This document shows positions 43,489 to 51,904 of a stretch of DNA of 64,000 nucleotides, piece after piece. Origin of the DNA: Kosakonia sp. H02 (lineage in GTDB: Bacteria > Pseudomonadota > Gammaproteobacteria > Enterobacterales > Enterobacteriaceae); the NCBI GenBank assembly GCA_030704225.1, contig CP131915.1, positions 868,001-932,000 on the forward strand. The letters are read 5' to 3'. Each line of letters starts with the position of its first letter. Position 1 is the stretch's first letter. Made by a program: the position numbers and the translations under genes. The notes under the pieces are model-generated. The model was not told where the DNA came from, did not search any database, and saw nothing but the letters and a program-made list of their open reading frames with translations.

Positions 43489-43647
43489 TGGTATAATCCT
43501 TTTTACGCATTCAGAAACCTCATCGTATTGATTAGCAATAACTGAGTCCAGTGAGGTATGCGTCCGAATAAAATTCTTGCGACGAGCAGTCCATCATTGC
43601 CTCACAAAATTAGGATCCCAGTCCTGATGCGCATTTCAGACAAAAAA
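43489..43647 (-). other. Remnant-like sequence upstream of the zincin gene
   Basis: Between the zincin start and the mqo terminator. In frame with the zincin, 35 sense codons (including RTHTSLDSVIANQYDEVSE) run back from 43488 to a TGA at 43594-43596. In another frame ATGATGGACTGC at 43594-43599 opens a 21-codon frame. No convincing independent gene. It may be a degraded 5' part of a longer ancestor. Confidence 0.4.
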
Positions 43648-43669
43648 ATCCCGGCCATTTAGCCGGGAT
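43642..43669 (-). terminator. Terminator after mqo
   Basis: ATCCCGGC/GCCGGGAT stem (43648-43655 with 43662-43669) followed on the minus strand by seven T. It lies 21 bp past the mqo stop codon. Confidence 0.88.
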
Positions 43670-43690
43670 GACTATTTATAAGCAAGAAAG

Positions 43691-45346
43691 TTACAGTGCA
43701 ATATCCGCAACCTGTTCGCCGTCGTTATGCGGCTGCACGGCAGGTTTCTGCACCGGTGGGGTGACATCGGCCACCAGCGACTCGTCGCATTTCAGGCCGA
43801 GGATCTCACTGGTGTAACGGAGTTCTGCGTCGGCGGCGTCGATGTTGCCATTCAGCTCGGTGCCAAAAGAGGGAATTATCTCCTTCAGCTTCGCCTGCCA
43901 GGCATCTGAGGCAAAGCGTTCGGTGAACACTTTTTCCATCAGTTCCAGCATAATCGGTGCAGCAGTTGACGCGCCAGGTGATGCACCAAGCAGTGCGGCA
44001 ATCGTCCCTTCTTTATCGCTCACCACCTCAGTGCCAAGGCGCAGCACTCCGCGCTTGCCTGCTTCGCGCTTGATTATCTGCACGCGCTGCCCGGCCTGCC
44101 ACAAACGCCAGTCCTCTTTCTGCGCCAGCGGGTAATATTCACGCAACGCATCGAAGCGATCGTCCTCATTTTGCAGCACCTGGTTCACCAGATATTTCAC
44201 CAGGCTGAAATTGGTCATCCCGACCGTCAGCATTGGCAAAATATTAGAGGAGTTGGTGGAGCGCAGCAGATCCCACAGGGATCCGTTTTTCAGAAAACGC
44301 GTGGAGAACGTCGCGAACGGCCCAAATAACAACACGCGTTTGCCATCAATAATACGGGTATCAATATGCGGCACCGACATGGGCGGTGCGCCGACCGTCG
44401 CCTGACCATAGACTTTTGCCAAATGGTGATTGACCACCGCCGGGTTCTCCGCCACCAGGAACTGGCCGCCCACCGGGAAACCGGCGTAATCTGCTGCTTC
44501 AGGAATGCCGGACTGCTGTAAAAGTTTCAGCGCCGCACCGCCCGCGCCAATAAAGATAAACTTCGCCTTGATAACCTGCTCAGCGCCGCTTTTCGGGTTA
44601 TGCAGGGTCACGCTCCAGCTGTTATCGGCATTGCGCTTAAGGCCGCGCACTTCGCTGCCCAGTTGCAAAGAGAAGTTCTCTTTTTTTTGCAGCGAGCCAA
44701 TCATCTGGCGGGTCAGTTCGCCGAAGTTCACATCCGTACCGATCTCTGTGCGGGTGGCGGCTATTTTCTGTTTCGCATCGCGCCCTTCCATCACCAGCGG
44801 AGCCCACTGCTTGATCTGCTCGGGATCTTCGGAATAACGCATGCCACGGAACAGGGAACATTGCTGTAACGCTTTGTAGCGGGCGCGCAGGAAGTTGACG
44901 TTATCGTCGCCCCAGACGAGGCTCATATGCGGCACGGTATTGATAAATGAACGCGGTTCACGTAGCACACCGGTTTTCACCTGGTGCGCCCAGAACTGGC
45001 GAGAAATACGAAATGCTTCGTTGATTTCTATCGCTTTTTTGATACTGACAGAGCCGTCCGCGCTGCGTGGGGTGTAATTAAGTTCCATTAAGGCAGCATG
45101 CCCGGTACCGGCGTTATTCCAGCCGTTCGAGCTCTCTTGCGCCAGGGCGTCCAGCCTTTCCACCATCGTAATCGACCAATCCGGTTCGAGATCTGAAAGC
45201 CAGGTTCCCAACGTGGCACTCATGATCCCACCACCGATTAAAAGCACATCTGTTTCCTGCTCTTTCGATGCGGACGCTTGTGCTGCTTTTGAGACAGCAT
45301 TTAGCCCGACAGCCATCGAAAACAGCCTGGCAGTCATTCTTTTCAT
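43691..45346 (-). CDS. mqo: Malate:quinone oxidoreductase
   Basis: FAD-dependent peripheral membrane enzyme oxidising malate to oxaloacetate and reducing quinone. 551 residues. Leader-like N-terminus, then the FAD-binding motif TDVLLIGGGIMSATLGTWL, SSNGWNNAGTGHAALMELNYTP, FIFIGAGGAALKLLQ and the C-terminal GASPGASTAAPIMLELMEK. The length and sequence follow E. coli Mqo. In K-12 eco and nap lie on its proL side; here it borders the zincin/lipoprotein pair. Confidence 0.97.
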   Translation of the reverse strand: MKRMTARLFSMAVGLNAVSKAAQASASKEQETDVLLIGGGIMSATLGTWLSDLEPDWSITMVERLDALAQESSNGWNNAGTGHAALMELNYTPRSADGSVSIKKAIEINEAFRISRQFWAHQVKTGVLREPRSFINTVPHMSLVWGDDNVNFLRARYKALQQCSLFRGMRYSEDPEQIKQWAPLVMEGRDAKQKIAATRTEIGTDVNFGELTRQMIGSLQKKENFSLQLGSEVRGLKRNADNSWSVTLHNPKSGAEQVIKAKFIFIGAGGAALKLLQQSGIPEAADYAGFPVGGQFLVAENPAVVNHHLAKVYGQATVGAPPMSVPHIDTRIIDGKRVLLFGPFATFSTRFLKNGSLWDLLRSTNSSNILPMLTVGMTNFSLVKYLVNQVLQNEDDRFDALREYYPLAQKEDWRLWQAGQRVQIIKREAGKRGVLRLGTEVVSDKEGTIAALLGASPGASTAAPIMLELMEKVFTERFASDAWQAKLKEIIPSFGTELNGNIDAADAELRYTSEILGLKCDESLVADVTPPVQKPAVQPHNDGEQVADIAL

Positions 45347-45622
45347 GATGATATTGCCTTACTTTTAGTGCTGCTTTATTCGCATTTATTGAGGGTAAAG
45401 TTGTTAGCTCGTCTAACGTAGCACTTAAAAAGCGAGATTTAAATAATGTTTAAACATTAAATAATAATTATATAAATGTTACTAATAAGTTGATTATTGG
45501 CGTTAGTTTTAACACTAATTGTTCGCCGCTGGCGGCAAAATCCTGCTATCATCCTGCGCTTTGCCAAACGCACGGATGCCGTTGGCCTTGCTGATTGTGG
45601 CAACACTCACCTGCGAACTGTT

Positions 45623-46858
45623 ATGACCGAAAAAACACCCTCTTCTTCCCCTTTGTTAAGCCATATCCTGCGCTCGCCGCAATTATTAACCCGCGAAGTG
45701 CTGGCCGGGGTAATCACTGCCCTGGCGCTAATCCCGGAAGTGATCTCCTTCTCGGTCATTGCCGGTGTCGATCCGAAAGTCAGCCTGATTGCCTCTGTGG
45801 TGCTTTGTCTTGGCATGTCTTTTCTCGGCGGTCGCCCGGCGATGGTCACCGCGGCTGCCGGATCTGTTGCTCTGGTTATTGGTCCAATGGTTCACCATAA
45901 CGGAATGGAATACATCTTACCGGCGGTGTTACTGGCGGGCGTTATCCAGATTATTTTCGGTCTGACCGGCATGGCGCGGCTGATGCGCTTCATTCCCCAC
46001 GCGGTAATGACCGGCTTTGTTAACGCGCTGGGTATCCTGATTTTCTTCGCCCAGGTGCCGCACTTCTGGAGCAAAGATCCGCTGGTTCTGGCGCTCTTTG
46101 CCCTCACGCTGTTGATTGTATTGTGGCTGCCGCGCTGGCTGAAAAGTATCCCCGCGCCGCTGGTGGCGATTGTTGTGCTCACGGCGTACACGGTTTTCAG
46201 CGGCCAGCTTTTACCTACCGTCGGAGATGAAGGCCCGATGCAGGGCGGTTTACCGGGGCTGACGCCTTGGCTGGTGCCGTTTAACCTGCACACGTTGAGC
46301 ATTATCTGGCCCTGCGCGCTGAGTATCGCGTTTGTGGGTTTGATGGAGTCATTGCTGACCGCCAAACTGGTCGACGATCTCACGCACACGCCATCGAACA
46401 AAGGGCGAGAAAGTACCGGGCTTGGCATCGCGAATATTCTGGCCGGTTTTTATGGCGGCATTGCTGGCTGCGCGATGATCGGCCAGACCATCGTTAACGT
46501 TGAGATGGGCAAAGGCCGCACCCGCATTTCCACCCTCGCCGCCGCGCTGGTGTTACTGCTGCTGGTGACCGCATTAAGCGAAGTGATGGCAAAAATCCCG
46601 ATGGTGGTGCTGGCTGGGATCATGGCGATTGTGGCGTTTAAAACCTTTAACTGGGGCAGCCTGCGACCGGTAACGCTGAAACACGCGCCGGTCATTGAAA
46701 GCGTGGTGATGCTGGTCACCGTGGTTGCGACGGTCAGCACTGGCAACCTGGCGATCGGCGTCGTGGCCGGGATGATTGCCCTTGCCGTGACGCCGGTGAA
46801 ATGGCGGGAAAAACTGCTGGTTACAACAGAAAAATTGTCGCCAGACCAAGAAAAATAA
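45623..46858 (+). CDS. SulP-family inorganic anion transporter lacking a STAS domain
   Basis: Membrane transporter of the SLC26/SulP family (sulfate, bicarbonate or similar). Hallmarks: REVLAGVITALALIPEVISFSVIAGVDPKVSL, GRPAMVTAAAGSVALV and the FGLTGMARLMRFIPHAVMTGFVNALG region. About 411 residues from ATG 45623 (MTEKTPSSSPLLSHIL). It ends soon after the last helix, so the usual cytosolic STAS domain is missing; STAS-less SulP proteins are known. Start is uncertain: the frame is open from 45497 and the ribosome site is weak. Divergent from mqo; its last 38 bp overlap the mgtE 3' end. Not present here in K-12. Confidence 0.85.
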   Translation: MTEKTPSSSPLLSHILRSPQLLTREVLAGVITALALIPEVISFSVIAGVDPKVSLIASVVLCLGMSFLGGRPAMVTAAAGSVALVIGPMVHHNGMEYILPAVLLAGVIQIIFGLTGMARLMRFIPHAVMTGFVNALGILIFFAQVPHFWSKDPLVLALFALTLLIVLWLPRWLKSIPAPLVAIVVLTAYTVFSGQLLPTVGDEGPMQGGLPGLTPWLVPFNLHTLSIIWPCALSIAFVGLMESLLTAKLVDDLTHTPSNKGRESTGLGIANILAGFYGGIAGCAMIGQTIVNVEMGKGRTRISTLAAALVLLLLVTALSEVMAKIPMVVLAGIMAIVAFKTFNWGSLRPVTLKHAPVIESVVMLVTVVATVSTGNLAIGVVAGMIALAVTPVKWREKLLVTTEKLSPDQEK

Positions 46859-48257
46859 AGAAACCGCCGGTGTCGGTAATGGCGGTGATCATCACGCTGG
46901 AGCCGACCGCCGGGTCGCGCCCCAGCCGGATCATAATCATGGGAATTAACACCCCCATTAATGCTGCCATCAGCAGGTTGAGCACCATGGCGAGCATCAT
47001 CACTCCGCCTAATGCCGGGTCGCCATAGAGCCACCAGGTAATGCAGCCCATAATGCCGCCCCACACCAGACCGTTAATCAACGCCACGCCCATCTCGCGC
47101 AGAATGAGAAAGGAGAAGTTCCCCGGCTGAATGTTCTGTAATGCCAGCGCGCGAACGATCATGGTGATGGTCTGGTTGCCGGTGTTACCGCCAATCCCGG
47201 CGACGATCGGCATCAGTGAGGCCAGCGCCACCAGTTGCGAAATAGTGTGTTCAAAGCCATCAATCACCCGCGAGGCAATAAACGCGGTACAGAGATTAAC
47301 AGCCAGCCACGCCCAGCGGTTTTTTACCGCTTTGGCCACCGGCGCAAAGACATCTTCTTCCGTGCTCAGGCCGCCCATCTGGCGCATATCGTTGTCGGAT
47401 TCTTCATACACCACATCGACAATCTCATCGATGGTCAGACGCCCCATTAACACGCCGTTTTCATCGACCACCGCCGCACTGAGCAAGTTGTCACGCTCAA
47501 AGGTACGCGCCACTTTCTCCGCCTCTTCTTCCGGGGAGAACGTCACCGGATCGGCATCCATCACCTCGCTCACTTTCCGCCCGGCAGGGTTGAGCAGAAT
47601 GGTTTGCAGCGCCAGCTCGCCGATCAAGCGGTTATCGCGCCCGATGACAAACAGTTTGTCGGTGTTTTCCGGCATCTTACCCAACCGGCGCAGATAACGT
47701 TGCACCGCCGCGAGCGATACCCCGGCGCGCACCGTCACCACTTCAAACTCCATGATTGCGCCGACGCAGTTTTTACCGTAACGCATCACCTGGCGCACGC
47801 GCGCACGCTCTGTCGGCGGCAGCGTTGCCATTAGCCGCCCGGTCAGGTTGCGCGGAAGATGCTGCACCAGATAAATCTGCTCATCGATGTCCAGCGTTTC
47901 CAGCGCATCAAGCAGCGCACGGTCGCTCATCTCCTCGATCAGATCGTCCCAGACATTTTCCGAAGCCTCGAGCAGGACTTTGCCGCGTTTTTCATCTTCA
48001 ACCATCCGCCACAATGCATGGCGCTCATCCACCGGCAACGCTTCAAGGACGTCGGCCAGATCCGGCGGCGGCAGATGCGACACCAGCGCCCGCACTTCGA
48101 TGAGATCGTGATCGAGGGCTTCGCCATCAACCTGCTCAACCAGAGTAATTTCGCCGAGCAGCGTGGCGGTCAACGCTTTATGAGTGGTGAGAAGCCAAAT
48201 TAGCCGCGCGCGTTCTTCATCGCGCAGCCTTACGCTGTTTTTTTTGATAACCGACAT
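46821..48257 (-). CDS. mgtE: Magnesium transporter MgtE
   Basis: Mg2+ channel/transporter, 478 residues. Cytosolic N domain (helical, residues about 30-160: LPPPDLADVLEALPVDERHALWRM), two CBS domains (about 165-290: VMDADPVTFSPEEEAEKVARTFERDNLLSAAVVDENGVLMG), a connecting helix, then five helices with GGNTGNQTITMIVRALAL and the C-terminal AVGSSVMITAITDTGGFFIFLGLA. In this family Mg2+ binding to the N/CBS domains closes the pore. E. coli K-12 lacks mgtE. It overlaps the convergent SulP gene by 38 bp. No M-box-like leader is visible upstream. Confidence 0.94.
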   Translation of the reverse strand: MSVIKKNSVRLRDEERARLIWLLTTHKALTATLLGEITLVEQVDGEALDHDLIEVRALVSHLPPPDLADVLEALPVDERHALWRMVEDEKRGKVLLEASENVWDDLIEEMSDRALLDALETLDIDEQIYLVQHLPRNLTGRLMATLPPTERARVRQVMRYGKNCVGAIMEFEVVTVRAGVSLAAVQRYLRRLGKMPENTDKLFVIGRDNRLIGELALQTILLNPAGRKVSEVMDADPVTFSPEEEAEKVARTFERDNLLSAAVVDENGVLMGRLTIDEIVDVVYEESDNDMRQMGGLSTEEDVFAPVAKAVKNRWAWLAVNLCTAFIASRVIDGFEHTISQLVALASLMPIVAGIGGNTGNQTITMIVRALALQNIQPGNFSFLILREMGVALINGLVWGGIMGCITWWLYGDPALGGVMMLAMVLNLLMAALMGVLIPMIMIRLGRDPAVGSSVMITAITDTGGFFIFLGLATIFLL

Positions 48258-48373
48258 GGGGATCCTGAACCTGAGAGCGCCCGTAAATCAGGGCTGAGCA
48301 GCCTTAAGCATAGCGGCAGGTTGGTAAAAGTGACTAAACGGCACGGGCGTTCGACTAAAAAAGCGGCAAATTA

Positions 48374-48393
48374 CCCCCTTCCGCAGAAGGGGG
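48374..48393 (-). terminator. Hairpin after yojI, possible terminator
   Basis: CCCCCTTC-CGCA-GAAGGGGG, an 8-bp perfect stem 7 bp past the yojI stop. The minus strand continues TAATTTGCCGCTTTTTT, so the T-run is 10 bases away; termination efficiency is doubtful. Confidence 0.5.
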
Positions 48394-48399
48394 GAGACA

Positions 48400-50043
48400 T
48401 CAGGCCGTACGGGAGACCGCATCGCGGGAAGCCAGCGCGCGTTCTTCACCGACCAGCTCGCTTAACTGGCCGTCGCGCATCTCCAGCAGCCGATCGGCGT
48501 GGATAAAGTAGTGATCGTCATGGCTGATGGCAAAAATGGTTTTCCCCATCTGTTGCATCAGCGGCAGCAGCGCCTGGTAGAAGTCGCGGCGAAAATGCGG
48601 ATCCTGATCCGCCGCCCATTCATCAAGCAGCAGAATGTCGCGCTCTTCCGCCAGCGCCAGCAGCAGCGCAACGCGCTTTTTCTGCCCTTTCGACAATTTG
48701 AGATTAAGGATTTTGCCGTCTTTCAGCTCCAGCTTATGCGACATCTTTAACTGCTCAAGCCACTTCTCCACCAGCGCCGGGTCAGCCTGTTTCCCTTCCG
48801 GGCCAAGCAGATCATCAAACAGCCAGACATCGGTAAACACCGCGGAAAAGAGCTTGCGGTAATCTTCCGGCTTCTCCTGCGCCATCGGTTTACCGTCGAG
48901 CAAAATCTGGCCCGATACCGGCTGATACAGCCCGGTGAGCAGCATCGCTAGCGTTGATTTGCCGCTGCCGTTACCGCCAATCAGGAACACCAGTTCGCCG
49001 CGCTTGAGGGTCATATTGATGGGTCCCACGGAGAAGTCGTTATCCTGATATTTAAAGGTCACATCGCGCAGTTCCAGGGTTTGCCAGCCCGGAAACGCCT
49101 GCGGGCGCGGGAACGCTGCCTGATAAGGTGCCAGGGCAAATTGCTTAAGCTTTCTGAAAGCCACTTGCGCAGTAAGCAGTGTCGGCAGCGCACCCACGGC
49201 GGAAAGCAGCGGCGTGCGCAAAAACAGCACGGTTAATGAGTACGTGGCGGCAACGTTGGTGTTCGCCCAGCCAAGGCCATTCGCCATCCAGAACACCAGG
49301 CCAATTGCCCCGAGCATCATAATGTTCGACCAGTTCACCGCGCTTAAATGGAAGGTATCGGCACGAATAATATGGTGGCGGTATTCGCGGGCATCCGGCA
49401 GGTACATATTGTCGAACACGTACTCGGCGCGCTCGCGGTTCAGGTTCAGCTCTTTGCGCCCTTCCAGCACAGTCTGGAAATCGTTGTACAGCTTATCTTC
49501 CGTTTCGCGCAGCGTCGCCATATGTTTGTAAACCCGTGACACCAGCACAAAACCGCCCCAGATGGTGAGCGCCATCCACAGCGCAGTGACCACCAGCATC
49601 TTCCCGGAGAGCATCGCAAGATAGATACAGGAACCGATAGTCAGAATGATCCCCTGCACCAGTTCCGGCAGGCGGACAAAGGCGATGGTGATATTGCGCA
49701 CATCGCTGGTTAGCCCCGCCAGCAGCGACGCGCTGCCCAGTTGCTCGATGCGCTCGACCGGCGTGTCGAGAATACGTTTGATAAATTCGCTACGCAGGCG
49801 ATAAACGAAATGGTGGCCGAGCGTAGTCAGCGCCAGTTGTGAGCCGAGCGTCACCGCCATTAACAGCACCAGCAGACCGAGAAACTCCGGCAGCACGGCC
49901 AGTGACAAATTCACGGATTCAATCAACCGCTGGTTAATAAAGGCAATCAGCCCAATGCCAAATGCGGCGCTGACAAGAGTGAGCGTCAGCACCGCCACGA
50001 ACGGCCAGCGATACTGCCGCCAGACAAGAAGGAGAAGTTCCAT
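48400..50043 (-). CDS. yojI: ABC transporter YojI (microcin J25 / cyclic peptide-type exporter)
   Basis: Fused permease-ATPase half-transporter of the cyclic-peptide exporter type, 547 residues. Six N-terminal helices (starting WRQYRWPFVAVLTLTLVSAAFGIGLIAFINQRL), then a nucleotide-binding domain with GGNGSGKSTLAMLL, LSKGQKKRVALLLAL and ILLLDEWAADQDPHFR. E. coli YojI exports microcin J25 with TolC. It lies 68 bp downstream of alkB on the same strand. Confidence 0.95.
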   Translation of the reverse strand: MELLLLVWRQYRWPFVAVLTLTLVSAAFGIGLIAFINQRLIESVNLSLAVLPEFLGLLVLLMAVTLGSQLALTTLGHHFVYRLRSEFIKRILDTPVERIEQLGSASLLAGLTSDVRNITIAFVRLPELVQGIILTIGSCIYLAMLSGKMLVVTALWMALTIWGGFVLVSRVYKHMATLRETEDKLYNDFQTVLEGRKELNLNRERAEYVFDNMYLPDAREYRHHIIRADTFHLSAVNWSNIMMLGAIGLVFWMANGLGWANTNVAATYSLTVLFLRTPLLSAVGALPTLLTAQVAFRKLKQFALAPYQAAFPRPQAFPGWQTLELRDVTFKYQDNDFSVGPINMTLKRGELVFLIGGNGSGKSTLAMLLTGLYQPVSGQILLDGKPMAQEKPEDYRKLFSAVFTDVWLFDDLLGPEGKQADPALVEKWLEQLKMSHKLELKDGKILNLKLSKGQKKRVALLLALAEERDILLLDEWAADQDPHFRRDFYQALLPLMQQMGKTIFAISHDDHYFIHADRLLEMRDGQLSELVGEERALASRDAVSRTA

Positions 50044-50111
50044 AATGACAACCCGGTCAACAAAAACAGCCAGCAGTTTAAACGGCTAACCATTTACATC
50101 AAGAATAATTC

Positions 50112-50768
50112 TTATTTTTGTTCGCTCTTACTGGCCTGGCGGAAAGTGAGGTTGTACCGGCACTCGCCGGTGGCGGGATGATAGCCGGGTTTAAGCGGCG
50201 CAATGCCGTGGTAAAAGAGGCGCGATTCGCCGCCCCACACCACGATATCGCCGTGTTCCAGCATCAGGCGCTGTAACGGATCGCTACGCTTAAGCCCGCC
50301 GAACTGGAAAATAGCCGGTAACCCCAGCGAGACAGAGACAATGGGCGCGCGCAGATCCGGCTCGTCTTTATCCTGATGCAAAGAGAGCTTCGCGCCCGGC
50401 GCATAGCGGTTGATAAGGCAGGCATCCGGGCGAAAATCAGGATACCCGGCCGCCGTACTCGCCGCGCGACATAGCGCCACAAACGCTTGCGGCATGGCAG
50501 GCCACGGGCGCTGGGTTTGCGGATCCTGCGGGGCATACAGGTAACCACGCTGATCGGTGGTCCAGCCAAGCTGGCCGCAATTGGTCATAGCGACCGACAT
50601 GGTATAACCGCCGGGCGTGACCATATGGCGCAGCGGTGATTCGCTGACCACCTGCGCGATGCCGCGCAGCAGCGCATCCACATGCGGGAGCGCAAAACGG
50701 CGCAATACAACAGCGCCGGGCGCCAGCGGCTCCTGCCAGGGTTGTTCTTCAGCAAACAGATCGAGCAT
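50112..50768 (-). CDS. alkB: Alpha-ketoglutarate-dependent DNA repair dioxygenase AlkB
   Basis: Fe(II)/2-oxoglutarate dioxygenase that removes methyl groups from 1-methyladenine and 3-methylcytosine. 218 residues. Iron ligands His131, Asp133 (LHQDKDEPD) and His187 (FYHGIAPLK) fall at the same positions as in E. coli, as does the 2OG-binding Arg in CRYNLTFR. Its start overlaps the ada stop (TGATG), so it is translationally coupled to ada in the adaptive response operon. Confidence 0.97.
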   Translation of the reverse strand: MLDLFAEEQPWQEPLAPGAVVLRRFALPHVDALLRGIAQVVSESPLRHMVTPGGYTMSVAMTNCGQLGWTTDQRGYLYAPQDPQTQRPWPAMPQAFVALCRAASTAAGYPDFRPDACLINRYAPGAKLSLHQDKDEPDLRAPIVSVSLGLPAIFQFGGLKRSDPLQRLMLEHGDIVVWGGESRLFYHGIAPLKPGYHPATGECRYNLTFRQASKSEQK

Positions 50769-51832
50769 CAGGTCTCCTCTTTATTATGGGCTTCGCGCGA
50801 AAGCAACTGCGCTTTGCGCGCGGTTCCCCAGCGATAACCGGACAGCGCACCGTCCTGGCGCACCACGCGGTGGCAAGGGATAATAATTGCCAGCTTATTG
50901 GCAGCGCAGGCACCGGCCACAGCTCTGACCGCGCCGGGCTTGCCCATTTTCTGTGCCAGCGTCTGGTAACTGACGGTTTCTCCCACCGGGATCTCACGCA
51001 GCGCCTGCCACACCTGCAACTGAAACGCGGTGCCGCGTAAATCTAACGGCAAGGTAAAGGGTGAATCGGCACCATCAAGACGCTGGATCACCTGCGCAAC
51101 GCGTTCGCTGAACGCCGCGCTGCCCTCCGCCCGCCGGGCATGGGGAAATAAGGTATGCAACTCTGCAAGCAATTGTTCGTCATTATCTGCCAGTAAAATC
51201 GCGCAAATGCCGCGATCGCTTTCCGCCACCAGGCAACGTCCCAGCGCGCACTGGCCGCAGGTAAACCAGACATCGGACGCCTCGCCGCCACGGCGAAACT
51301 GGCGGGCGGTCATGCCCAGCGCGGCATCTGCCTGGCGATAATAGCTGCTGCTATCAGGAAACCCCGCCGCCAGCACCGCATCGGTAATGGTGCTGTTTTC
51401 GCCGAGCGCGGCGCGCAAACGCCGGGCGCGAAATGCCAGTTGCCAGGCTTTCGGCGTCATACCGGTAACGGATTTGAAGAGACGGTGAAAATGATACGGG
51501 CTCATCGCTACTGTGGCGGCCAGTTGTTCCAGCGTCACCGGCGAGTCCTGCTCCAGCAGGCGACACGCTTTGGCGACTTTATCCAGCCGCTGCTGCTGCG
51601 GGTGCGCTTTATCCGGCTGGCAGCGTTTGCACGGGCGAAAGCCAGCAGCGATGGCGCTCTGCACATCCGGGTAGAAGCGGACATTCTGACGCAGGGCGTG
51701 GCGCGCCGTGCAGGAGGGGCGGCAAAAAATACCGGTGGTCAGCACGGCAAACACGAACTGGCCGTCGGCTTGCGGATTGCGCGCCAGCACCGACTGCCAG
51801 CGTTGGTCATCTAATATAGTGGCATCGTTCAT
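50768..51832 (-). CDS. ada: Bifunctional methyltransferase/transcriptional activator Ada
   Basis: Repairs methylphosphotriesters and O6-methylguanine, and when methylated activates ada-alkB and alkA. N-terminal Zn domain with four cysteines (Cys37 and Cys41 in TGIFCRPSCTARH, Cys68 and Cys71 in RPCKRCQ), of which the first is the methyl acceptor. AraC-type helix-turn-helix region: MSPYHFHRLFKSVTGMTPKAWQ. C-terminal methyltransferase with PCHRVV (Cys320). Start ATG 51832 (MNDATILDDQRW) with GAGGAG upstream gives 354 residues, as in E. coli. AAAGCGTG at 51875-51882 resembles an Ada box. Confidence 0.96.
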   Translation of the reverse strand: MNDATILDDQRWQSVLARNPQADGQFVFAVLTTGIFCRPSCTARHALRQNVRFYPDVQSAIAAGFRPCKRCQPDKAHPQQQRLDKVAKACRLLEQDSPVTLEQLAATVAMSPYHFHRLFKSVTGMTPKAWQLAFRARRLRAALGENSTITDAVLAAGFPDSSSYYRQADAALGMTARQFRRGGEASDVWFTCGQCALGRCLVAESDRGICAILLADNDEQLLAELHTLFPHARRAEGSAAFSERVAQVIQRLDGADSPFTLPLDLRGTAFQLQVWQALREIPVGETVSYQTLAQKMGKPGAVRAVAGACAANKLAIIIPCHRVVRQDGALSGYRWGTARKAQLLSREAHNKEET

Positions 51833-51904
51833 GTCAGGCTCCTCAGTTAAGCTTAGCCCCACTGTGCCGGGAAGCACGCTTTCAGACACCCGCAATCTTG
51901 CGGT

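Noticed and set aside
42371..43690. Integrated element with att repeats at proL
   Set aside because: I looked for a second copy of the tRNA 3' end up to mqo and saw none; there is no integrase gene.
48258..48399. Magnesium riboswitch (M-box) upstream of mgtE
   Set aside because: Only 142 bp to the next gene end and no multi-stem M-box-like architecture visible; M-box control of mgtE is a Gram-positive feature.
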